64,000 bases of DNA from the NCBI GenBank assembly GCA_022627495.1, contig JAKEGJ010000029.1, positions 1-64,000 of the forward strand, read 5' to 3'. Made by a program: the position numbers and the translations under genes. Within the stretch, counting starts at the first letter, position 1; every line of letters starts with the position of its first letter. This stretch comes from Microcaldota archaeon (GTDB lineage: Archaea > Micrarchaeota > Micrarchaeia > Anstonellales > Bilamarchaeaceae). The notes under the pieces are model-generated. The model did no database searches, was not told where the DNA came from, and saw nothing but the letters and a program-made list of their open reading frames with translations. Shown piece by piece: positions 37,392-46,800 of the stretch.

Positions 37392-37475
37392 GCAGGGGTT
37401 GCCGAGTGGTCAAAGGCGCCAGGTTCAGGGCCTGGTCGGTTAGTCCGTTCAAGAGTTCAAATCTCTTCCCCTGCA
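37392..37475 (+). tRNA. tRNA-Leu (CAG)
   Basis: Acceptor GCAGGGG/CCCCTGC, anticodon arm CCAGG-TTCAGGG-CCTGG, long variable arm, T-arm AAGAG-TTCAAAT-CTCTT. Confidence 0.95.
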
Positions 37476-37539
37476 AGAATTTTTTTCCTTGAATACTCTG
37501 GTTTTAAAAAAAAGATTGCCAATCCGGACTGATTCCAAT

Positions 37540-38351
37540 TTATTTCACCTTCATCTGCTCGAGGAGCCTCGCGACCGCGTCAATCTGCTCCCGGCTTCCG
37601 TCTATAATGAGCGTGCCGTTTTCCTGCCGGACCGTAAACTGCGTGCCACCTGCGGGTTCCCGGAGTTCGCGGATAAGCGGTTCGATATTGCCTGGGGATG
37701 TCACTTCAGCCGCCTCGACAGCGATCCCGAAGCCAAAGGACGGCGCAGAGTCGAGATAGACGTTCCGCCTGACGTTGCCGCTCCAGCAGACGCGGGCAAC
37801 AAGGCCCACTCGTTTATCGATTCTCCAAAGGTATCTGGCAGCTTCGTTATTACCATCGACTTTCTTTCCAGTTGGAAAATCATTTCCGCATCGCAGAGAT
37901 ACCATTTTTTCGAAGCAACGGGAAATTCGGAAACTACACCTACTTCTTTTGCTTGCACAATCCTTGTTTTTCCGTCGGTTTCAAGTGTGAAGTTCGGATG
38001 TTCGGTAATTAGTACGACGTTTTTCTTCCCCTGGTGCTCTTGCGGGACTGGGAAAATATATCTAACCCCGGTTTCAGAATCGGTGTACGCGATACTTTTT
38101 CCAAGCTTTTGGTCAGGCTTCTCATAGCCGGTCATGGTGCCGCTCCAGCAAGCAAATACTTCTCTGATACCTCGCCATTCGTCGCTTCCTACCAATTCCT
38201 GACTAAGCCGTTTGTTCGAGGCAATGACAACGCCTGCTTCATCAGCTTTTGCCAAAGCCTCTTCCATCGGAACGCCGTTAAACCTTTTCACCAAGATGGC
38301 CAGATTTGGGCCTCTTATTCTTTCCTTTCCTGAAACCTGAGCAACAGTCAT
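37540..38351 (-). pseudogene. Frameshifted paralog of the 3227-4027 hypothetical protein
   Basis: N-terminal similarity in frame of ORF 37701-38351, C-terminal similarity in the +/-1 frame of ORF 37540-37905; switch near 37800. Confidence 0.7.
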
Positions 38352-38494
38352 AAGTTCACCTTACCTATTGGTAAGTATATTGTGCATCAACATACTTAAA
38401 AATTTATTTATTAACACATCTATGACTCTGGCGTCCCGTTCGCATATCTTTAAATATTATTATGTTTGTAATAATTACAAATATAATAAAGATG

Positions 38495-39937
38495 ATGCGT
38501 ATGAAGTTCTACAACCGTGTAAATGAGCTGGAAGAGCTTAAAACCCTCTCGAAAGCCGCAGAGAAAAAAACGGTGATGTGCGTCATTACCGGAGTCAGAA
38601 GGGTCGGAAAAACCGAGCTGATCAAGGAATTCTTCAAGGAGGAAGACGGTCTTTACTTCTATGTCGATAGCTCAAAAACCTCTGCCCAGCTGCTGTCTGA
38701 GTTTTCAGGCGAACTGAAAGAGAGGCTGGGCCTTTCAGAGCGGCTCGCCGTCTCTTCATGGGACGACCTTTTCCATGATATCTTCGAATACTCAAAGAAA
38801 AAGAAAGTCGTCTTGGCTTTCGACGAATTTCAGCGGTTCACCTGGATAGATAAGACCCTACCGTTCATCCTCCAGAAATTCTTCGATCTGAACAAGAACG
38901 ACTCAAAGATGTTCATCATCATCTCGGGCTCAAGCTTCGGCCTGCTCAAAGGCATGTTCATCGACCAAGACGCTCCCCTCTTCCAGAGGCCTGCAAACAT
39001 CCTACACCTCCGGCAATTCGATTTTGGGACGATCTGCAGGATACTGGACGATCTGGGTGTCAAAGGCTTCAAGGACAAAGTAGAGCTATACGCTCTTTTC
39101 GGAGGCATCCCGAAATACTACGACCTTATTGAGGATTACGGGGTAAAAAGCGCCGACCTGGCCATGAAAAAGCTCCTTTATGGACAACTGGCGCCCCTGC
39201 GTGATGAGGTCAAGAACATAATGGCCGAGGAATTCGGCAAAGAGACGGCAACCTATTACGGCATCCTGTCCACCGCTGCGCTGGGAAAAACAAAAGCCAA
39301 TGAGATAGCTGATTATTCAGGTGTAAAGGAAACCTCTTTGGGGCCGTACCTGTATGACCTGACAGAGCTTCTTGGCGCACTCAAGAAAGAGCTGCCGGTC
39401 ACCGAGGGGATAAGGAGCAAAAAAGCCAGATACTGCCTGAACAACCAGTTCTTCAAGCTCTGGTTCAGGTTCGTTTTCAGGAAACAGAGCGAGTTCGAGC
39501 TTGGCAGGTTCGAAGAGCTGTTCGCCCAATTCCAAGAAGAGAAGAATTCGTTTGTTGGCCGCGCCTTTGAGGAAATCTGCAAGCAGTACCTTCTGAAAAC
39601 CATGAAGTTCGAGAAAATCGGCAGGTGGTGGGGCAAAGGTAAAAACGAACCGGTTGAGATTGACCTGCTGGCCTTGGACGAGAAAAGCTCTCTTGCGATA
39701 TTCTCAGAATGCAAGTGGCAGGAAAAGCCGGTTACTGTTTCGGATATGGTAGCTTTCAAGGAGAAGGCTGCCTTTGTGGACTGGAAATCCGGCAGCCGCT
39801 CGGAGAAATTCGTGTTCTTCTCAAAATCCGGGTTTGACAAAAAAGCCCATGAGTTTGGGGCGGAAAACGGCTGGCTTCTTGTTGGTCTGGATGAGCTGGA
39901 GCGTGCTTTCAAAGAATCCGCTCCTTTATCCACCTAA
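38495..39937 (+). CDS. Archaeal ATPase (PF01637-type AAA+ with C-terminal DUF234-like domain)
   Basis: FYNRVNELEEL, VITGVRRVGKTELIKEFF, VVLAFDEFQRF, LFGGIPKYYDLI, C-term EIDLLALDEKSSLAIFSECKWQ. Confidence 0.93.
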   Translation: MRMKFYNRVNELEELKTLSKAAEKKTVMCVITGVRRVGKTELIKEFFKEEDGLYFYVDSSKTSAQLLSEFSGELKERLGLSERLAVSSWDDLFHDIFEYSKKKKVVLAFDEFQRFTWIDKTLPFILQKFFDLNKNDSKMFIIISGSSFGLLKGMFIDQDAPLFQRPANILHLRQFDFGTICRILDDLGVKGFKDKVELYALFGGIPKYYDLIEDYGVKSADLAMKKLLYGQLAPLRDEVKNIMAEEFGKETATYYGILSTAALGKTKANEIADYSGVKETSLGPYLYDLTELLGALKKELPVTEGIRSKKARYCLNNQFFKLWFRFVFRKQSEFELGRFEELFAQFQEEKNSFVGRAFEEICKQYLLKTMKFEKIGRWWGKGKNEPVEIDLLALDEKSSLAIFSECKWQEKPVTVSDMVAFKEKAAFVDWKSGSRSEKFVFFSKSGFDKKAHEFGAENGWLLVGLDELERAFKESAPLST

Positions 39938-40173
39938 TCCTCGCTTCTACATTTTACCGTTATATTACCAGTTAAACTTCTTACCCCTAAATTTTCTGAT
40001 GGGTAGGGGTGTGTACTTCGATAAAAACCATTTTTGCTGCCTCTAAAGAATGCCCCTATATTGTGTGTGAGGGCTGTTGGAGTGAGTCAGGGGGCATTTA
40101 GGAAGAGTTTGGCGAGGGTTTCGTGTGGGGTCTAATTTCAGGACAATCAGCTCATAGGGTGGGTCTGCCAACC

Positions 40174-40222
40174 CTTCCCCTGCATTCTACTTCCGGGTCG
40201 AATCTCTTCCCCCCGCAAATTT
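40174..40222 (+). repeat. Degenerate tRNA-Leu 3'-end remnants
   Basis: cttcccctgca (exact match to tRNA-Leu 3' end) and tcgaatctcttccccccgcaaatttttt vs tcaaatctcttcccctgcaagaattttttt. Confidence 0.6.
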
Positions 40223-40269
40223 TTTACTAATGGAAAACGAGAAAAAGATACTAAAAAAAGGAAAAAGCA

Positions 40270-41004
40270 TCAGTCGCAGACGAATCCGGGCGTGCCGAAC
40301 TTGGAGCTGTCCACTGCCCAATCCGTGCAGCTGTATGACGGCTCGCTCAGGTATTCCAGCATCGGGGTGGAATATCCGCTCTCAAGCCCCCTGCTTGCCG
40401 TGCCTATGCCTCCCCACTGCTCTTCGATTTCCATCGACTGCCATTCGCATTGCTCGTGCGATCCGAACTTCTGGCCGAGCGCCTCCTCATTGTGGCCGGG
40501 GCATGTTAGATACAGCATGCCGTTCCCGGACGAGTCGCCCCTGTATACGATTACCGCTTGCGGGCAGTCGGAATAGCCGGTTTCCTGCTCCATCCGAATA
40601 TTGTGCTTTCCGTCGAAATAAAGCGTCAGCATTTCCGGGGCGCCGGTTTCGGGCTTGTAGGACACCGTGCACCTGCTTCCCGAGCCCCCGCCAATCAAAT
40701 CGGAATAGTCCTTGCCGGACATGTCTATCGCCGCAGAATCCGCAGGGCTGGGCTCTGCCGGTTGCTCCTCGCCGGAGCCGCTTCCTCCGGTCGCCGGAGC
40801 TCCGCCCGTTCCCGAAGATGCGCCCGGAGCCGAATCGGCCGCGCCAGTTCCGTTCCCGGCAGGCTCCTGCGCCCCGCCGGAAGTTCCAGCGCCCGTCGCG
40901 TTGTCTCCCGCGCTGAAATCTGCCGAATACTCGGTGCTTGCCGTGCATCCGAAAAACAGCATCCCTATCCCAAGAAAAACCAGTATCGAGAAAAATCCTT
41001 TCAT
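40270..41004 (-). CDS. Predicted lipoprotein with Gly/Ala/Ser-rich linker
   Basis: Lipobox MLFFGC; low-complexity linker GAGTSGGAQEPAGNGTGAADSAPGASSGTGG. Confidence 0.75.
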   Translation of the reverse strand: MKGFFSILVFLGIGMLFFGCTASTEYSADFSAGDNATGAGTSGGAQEPAGNGTGAADSAPGASSGTGGAPATGGSGSGEEQPAEPSPADSAAIDMSGKDYSDLIGGGSGSRCTVSYKPETGAPEMLTLYFDGKHNIRMEQETGYSDCPQAVIVYRGDSSGNGMLYLTCPGHNEEALGQKFGSHEQCEWQSMEIEEQWGGIGTASRGLESGYSTPMLEYLSEPSYSCTDWAVDSSKFGTPGFVCD

Positions 41005-41059
41005 GGGCAGAACTCGGAGCCATGTTTTTTTAATGCGCCTGCCGCTGAAAAAAGCCCGT

Positions 41060-42040
41060 CTAGTGCGCGGGCTTGTCCGGGATTTTCCCGCCGTTCTTTT
41101 TCAGGTGCTCGCACGACTTCCAGAAGAAGAAGCCCACTATGGCGAAAGTCATTATGGGCGAGAGCCATTCGGGGATGTGGAATCCGAAGCCGTCAAGAAT
41201 CATGATTGCGCCCAGGAAAAGAATCGAGTACATCGCGCCGTTCTTCAGGAAGATGTACTTCTTCACGTTCTCTATGTTGCGTATCGTGAACTCACGGACG
41301 ACAAAAGCGCCGATGCCGTTCCCGACAAGGATTAAGGGCACCGCGAGCGTGAACGCGAACGCGCCCACCACCCCGTCCACCGAGAATGTCGCATCAATGA
41401 CTTCAAGGTACAAGAGCTTGCTCAAATCGCCCATGCCCGCCGCGCCCGCGCTTCCGCCTTCGAGCAGCTCCCTCTCCGCGAGTTCGGCATTCTGCTTGAA
41501 GCCGTGCACGATGAAGAAGGCTGTCGAGCCAACGACGGCCCCGAACGCGACTAGCGGGTCGATATTGATTGCGAACCATGTGATTAGCGTTAGGAAAACC
41601 GAAACAACCGCGAAGAACCAGACGCCCTGCTTCTTGATGAAAAATTCGCCCGGAAGCCCGAAATGCTTCGGCTCCAGAAACAGCCAGTGGAAGAACAGGA
41701 ACACCAGGAAAACGCCGCCGCCCATAAGGAGGATGGGGCTGCTCTGCTCGATGGCCTCGGCGACCGCCGGGTCTGAGCTGAACATCGCGGTCACAACGCC
41801 AATCGGCCCGAGCCCGGGGTTGGCGGCGAACAGAATCAGCCCCGGAAGGAGGCCGCGGACGCAAACCACGGCGATTACGATGCCCCAGACCAGAAACCAT
41901 TTCCTCGCCCGCTCGGACATCTTCGATAGGACCTCTGCGTTTATTATGGCGTTGTCTATGCTGGTGATGGTCTCGAAGAAAGCGAGGCCCAGGACTGTGA
42001 GGATTATCGCGAAAAGGTCCATCCAAAACGGTATTCCCAT
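41060..42040 (-). CDS. TerC-superfamily / DUF475 integral membrane protein
   Basis: Multiple TM helices, FFETITSIDNAIINAEVL, LEVIDATFSVDGVVGAF. Confidence 0.85.
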   Translation of the reverse strand: MGIPFWMDLFAIILTVLGLAFFETITSIDNAIINAEVLSKMSERARKWFLVWGIVIAVVCVRGLLPGLILFAANPGLGPIGVVTAMFSSDPAVAEAIEQSSPILLMGGGVFLVFLFFHWLFLEPKHFGLPGEFFIKKQGVWFFAVVSVFLTLITWFAINIDPLVAFGAVVGSTAFFIVHGFKQNAELAERELLEGGSAGAAGMGDLSKLLYLEVIDATFSVDGVVGAFAFTLAVPLILVGNGIGAFVVREFTIRNIENVKKYIFLKNGAMYSILFLGAIMILDGFGFHIPEWLSPIMTFAIVGFFFWKSCEHLKKNGGKIPDKPAH

Positions 42041-42089
42041 AATACAATTTTAAAAGCTGGCAGCGCGCGCATTGACGGGAGTAACCTGT

Positions 42090-43664
42090 TCATGCGAACG
42101 CGAACCGGTCCGCATCGAAAAGTCCCTTGTCAGATATTTTCAGGTGAGGAATCACAAGCAGGGCCATGAAAGAAAGCGTCATGAAGGGCGCCTTCATCCT
42201 GCAGCCTAAGGGCCTTAGCGCCTTTGTCAGCAGGGCGTGCCTGCGCGCCACTGTCCCCGCCCCCTCCCCGCTCATCAGGCCGGCAAAAGGCAGCGGAAGT
42301 GTGGTTGTGCGCCTGCCGTCGTACACTGCGAGCCCGCCCTTCATCCGGATTATCGCATTCGCCGCCTCGCATATGGATTTGTCGTCCGCTCCGACCACGC
42401 CGATATTGTGCGAGTCGTGCATGACGCTTCCGCCGAACGCTCCTTTTTTAAGCCCGAACCCTTTGATGAAACCGACTGCGGGCCCTGCCTTCTTGTAGCG
42501 GTTTATCAGCGCAATCTTCTGCGCACCTTCCTTCGCGAGCGAGCCGGCAGGCATTGTGAGCATGTCAGTGACAAGTTCGCCGTCCCTTGCCCCAATCACT
42601 TGGACGTCTCCCCGTGCATCGAAGGCTATGTCGGCCTGGCAGATGGGCTCTGCCCTGAAATTGTTCAGCGCATTTTCACGGACGCGCGGAAGCGCCGCCT
42701 TTTTTCCAGAATAAACCCGCATGCCGTCTATGTACGTCTCAAGGACGCGGAATGAATGCAGATCTCTCACGACTGTGATGTCTGCGGCATCCCCTGCCCG
42801 CAGCAGTCCGGTCCCGAGGCCGTAGTGCTCGCACGGGTTCCTGGTGCAGGACCGTATTGCATCGACCGGCGCGATGCCGAGCTTCACGCATTTGCGCAAC
42901 AGGGAATCCATGTGGCCCCTTGCGATATCCACCGGTTCCATGTCGTCCGTGCAGAGCATGTTCCTCCCGCCGCGGAGGATTGGATAAAGTGCGGACAGGT
43001 TCTTTGCGGCCGAACCCTCGCGGACGAGAATCCTCATGCCCTTTCCCGACTTCTCCTTAGCTTCCTCCAGCGTGCTGCATTCGTGGTCTGTTCCGATGCC
43101 GGCCGATATGTAGCGGTCGAGGTCCCCGCCGAGCAGGCCCGGGGCGTGCCCGTCGACGGCCTTTTTGTATTTCTTCGCCGCGGCTATCTTCGCCATGACA
43201 TCCCGCTTCCGGCCTATAACTCCGGGGTAATCCATCACCTCCGAAAGGTGGCTGATGCCCTTTTCCGACAGGAGCCGTCCGACTTCCTCAGGGCCGAGGC
43301 GGGCGCCTGAGGTCTCGAAATCAGTGGCAGGGACGCAGGAAGGCGCGCCGAAAAAGAATTTCAGCCCCGAGCGGCGTCCGTTCCTCACCATGAAGCGGAC
43401 GCCGCGTTCCCCGAGGACGTTTGCGATCTCGTGCGGGTCCGCGACCGCAGCAACAGTCCCGTGGCGCACCACTGCCCTGGCATATCCGGATGGGAGGAGC
43501 ATCGTGCTTTCCACATGCATATGGCAGTCAACAAGGCCGGGCAGGATATATCTCGCCGGAGCTTTTGCGATGCGTTTGACGGCCTCTATCCTCTTCCCGA
43601 ATTCCACCTTGGCCGGATAGATGCCCTGGCCGAACACGTCCACTACCTGGCCGCGCAATTCCAT
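42090..43664 (-). CDS. ade: Adenine deaminase
   Basis: YILPGLVDCHMHVESTMLLP, VADPHEIANVLG, GHAPGLLGGDLDRYISAGIGTDHECST, LCTDDMEP, SVMHDSHNIGVVG. Confidence 0.95.
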   Translation of the reverse strand: MELRGQVVDVFGQGIYPAKVEFGKRIEAVKRIAKAPARYILPGLVDCHMHVESTMLLPSGYARAVVRHGTVAAVADPHEIANVLGERGVRFMVRNGRRSGLKFFFGAPSCVPATDFETSGARLGPEEVGRLLSEKGISHLSEVMDYPGVIGRKRDVMAKIAAAKKYKKAVDGHAPGLLGGDLDRYISAGIGTDHECSTLEEAKEKSGKGMRILVREGSAAKNLSALYPILRGGRNMLCTDDMEPVDIARGHMDSLLRKCVKLGIAPVDAIRSCTRNPCEHYGLGTGLLRAGDAADITVVRDLHSFRVLETYIDGMRVYSGKKAALPRVRENALNNFRAEPICQADIAFDARGDVQVIGARDGELVTDMLTMPAGSLAKEGAQKIALINRYKKAGPAVGFIKGFGLKKGAFGGSVMHDSHNIGVVGADDKSICEAANAIIRMKGGLAVYDGRRTTTLPLPFAGLMSGEGAGTVARRHALLTKALRPLGCRMKAPFMTLSFMALLVIPHLKISDKGLFDADRFAFA

Positions 43665-43867
43665 GAACCTCAATTTGCCCGGCCTATTTTTATATCGCTT
43701 GCGGGCCGCACAATCATCTAACATATTTATATAGTAATCCTGCCATAATAAATATCGGGGAGGGAAACCGATAGTAGTCGTCAAATGTGGGTAAGATTGG
43801 TTTAAAAAGTATTCTGTTTTAAATAATAGAATTAGGTGTATCAAAATCATTGAGAGGCGGGATTGAC

Positions 43868-46800
43868 ATGGGTGGACCTAGAAGGCTTCAAAATGTTCAA
43901 GAATTGGGGGCGCGCAATAGTGAAGATTTATATTCTGCACCTCGGTATTCAGAGGTACGCAGGCCGGGTTTCTTCGGTAAATTCCTGCTTTCTGCCGCTA
44001 TGGCGGGTGCTATTATGACTGGTGGAGCTATGCGCGAGGCTGCTGCGCAGCAGCCGACGATGGATACGAGGGCCGTCGAGGCCCTGAGGGGGAATCTCGT
44101 TACGCAGCTGACCGGAATCGGCCAGCAGCTTGATACCATGAGGCGCGGCGGCATGCCCGCGCTCGTCACGTACACCGACGCCAACATGACCGCCCTTCTA
44201 GAGACGCTCGCTGCGAACTCCGCAGCATTAGGCATCCCTATTTCCGGGACCACCCGGGAGGAGCGTTTCCGCTCATTGAACAACTGGCTAAACGGCACCT
44301 GGCAGGGACGCCCCGCGCTTGCGGGGAGAAACCGCGACAGCCCGATAGACCAGGCCTCGCTGGATGAACTTCGGACCAGGCTCACAATAGCGCTCAGCAC
44401 CCCGGGCGCAACCGCGGTGGCGACCGCTGTCGCACCGGCAGTCTCCGGCCCGGCGGCCGCTCAGCCATCTGCTGCCGTGCCGGTCCCCGTGCCTGTTCCT
44501 TCAGGCCCGACGGCCGTTCCTGGCCAGCCTGCTGCGCCGACCGCGGCCCAGCCGGCAGCGCCTGCAACCGCATCTTTGCGGGACCAGCACTCAGGAGTGC
44601 TTTACGATCTGGAATTCATCACCGCATGGGGGCGCACCGCCGCAATACGCCAGAGGGCGACCGCTCTCCGGCGCGACCTCACCCGTGAATTCGACGCCCG
44701 CAGGCCGAGCACGCGCACAATCGAGGCGAAGCTCACCCAGGCCCGGACCCTGATAACCGCAGAGCTTTCGCAGTCCGAACAGCGCGCGACCGAAGAGCGC
44801 AGGCGCCAGTTTGAGTCGGCCACAGGCCAGCCGCACCCGCTCGCAGCAACAATCACGGCGCTTGCAGCCGATTCGGCAGTGAACGCGGGCCTCCAGGCCG
44901 CTTCCGGCGGCAGGGTGAGGGTCTCGGACATATGGCTGCTTGACGACGCATCGATGAGGGCGATGGCGGCGCACCTTCAGAACGGCCGCTTCTCCGATGC
45001 GGTGACGCTTTTCAACATCCAGCAGGCGGCTTACCTCCGCATTGCCGAGATAACGCGCCAGACAGCGCAGTCCGAAGTGGCCGAAATCCACGGGAGCTCG
45101 CTTCCGACGCGCCAGGAGCTTGAAGCGCGGGAGCGCCGGGATGGCGTCCCAGCTGGCACATACTACAACCGCAGGGTTCCAGCGGAAGGAAGAATCACCC
45201 GCCGCATCCCGACTGCCCGGAGCGACCTCGAAGCCGTCGCGCAAAGGCGGGTTGATGCAGCCACTGCGATGGCGGGCCAGCAGGGCAGGATAGCGTACTA
45301 CGCCCTGCAGGACCTTTACGACAACACGGTGACCGAATCACGGATGCTGCATTATCTTGTCAGCCTGTGGGATTACGCCAACAGCCACGGCCTCAGCTCG
45401 TATTCTGACCAGGCGACGTTCTACCAGAACTATGCGCAATCCGCCGCGCTTTTCGTGGCACCGGAGCTGAATCCCTTCAGGGACCTCTATACTCGCGACC
45501 AGCAGGACGCGCTCATCCGCGCGCACCTGAACCTTGCGCCCGGCACCATGCCGACCGCAGCGCAGAGGACCCGGGCGACCAGGGAGCTTACGGAGATGCT
45601 CATGAGGAACCAGCCGAGGAAATACGATTACACGATTTTCAACGTCTTCGAGCAGGTGGTCAGGATGAACCCGCCATCCGGCGCCCAGGGTGTGCAGCGC
45701 CTTGCAAGCGTCCGCTCGCTCCGGCTTACTACAGAGCTGGAATACCTTCCTTACCTGCGCGGCGTCCCGCCTATTCTCCGCGATGATGCGGGAAGGCCGC
45801 TTTCAGATGACGCGGCCGCCCAGCAGGTGGCGCAGCTGCCTCAGCACCGATTCAGGTTAGCGCGCGCCGCGCTTGAAAGGGCGGCGCAGGCGGCACAATC
45901 CAGTGGCATGCTGGCAAATGACCCGGTTCTGGTCGCCGCGCGCACCTGGCTCACGAACACGCAGACTGCGCCTGCCGCTGACCGGCTTGTCGCAGTATCC
46001 GATACGTTGTATAATATGACACTCGACCTTCTCTCAGTAAGGGAAGCAGAGCTGTGGGTGGCGAACCCGAGCCTGAGGCCGGCATCCGGTTCCTCGGTCA
46101 CGACCGGGGCGCAGGAGCAGATACGCAGGGCACGGGACGCCTTCATCCGGAGCTTCTCGACCCCGCAGGTCGGAACAACGGTCCATCCCAACCTGTCAAG
46201 GAGGATGGGCGACGACGCGACGAACATGCTTATGCCGCCTGCTTACGCAACAACCGAAGCGTCGGGAATGTATTTCACCCGCGCCCGCTACATGAACGTC
46301 CCGGCTCCGGCAGGCGCCGCAGACACATGGCAGGCGACGGATGCCGAGCAGAGGGCAAGCGCGCTTGCAGGCGAGCAGCTTTATCTGACATTCCTTACGA
46401 GCATGGCCTCAGGCTCAGGCGCTGCGCTGTTTGGCCCATCGGCTGCCGATACCGTCTTGTCGCAGGCAGGCCTTGCAGGCCCGGCGAGGGCGCTCAACCT
46501 GACTGTGGGCAGGGCAAACCCGCTTTTCACATGGAGCGTCTCTCCGCTTGAGGGCTTCCCGGAGTACGAGCCGGTTTTAAGGAGGATGAGACCAACCGTC
46601 TCTCCGCTTGATACGCACCAGCTTCCGGCGCAGGTCCAGGCCAACCCGAACCTCGCAAACCACAACCACGAGGATGTGGACCAGTACGTCCATGGCGAAG
46701 CGTACGTTGAGGTGTCGAGGCAATTCTACATGGCCGTTGACCCGAGCGTCGACCCGCTCCTGCGCGGCTTTGAAATCGCGCCGAGTGCCTATCCTGTGCG

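Noticed and set aside
40174-40222. Second tRNA-Leu gene
   Set aside because: Only 3'-end-like sequence is present; no 5' half, D-arm or anticodon arm could be found.
41073-42053. 326-aa plus-strand ORF
   Set aside because: Antisense to the DUF475/TerC membrane protein; the minus-strand frame has coherent TM helices and family motifs.
42090-43850. Full 586-aa ORF as adenine deaminase
   Set aside because: The first ~62 codons are AT-rich upstream sequence unlike the family; Met at 43664 is the likely start.
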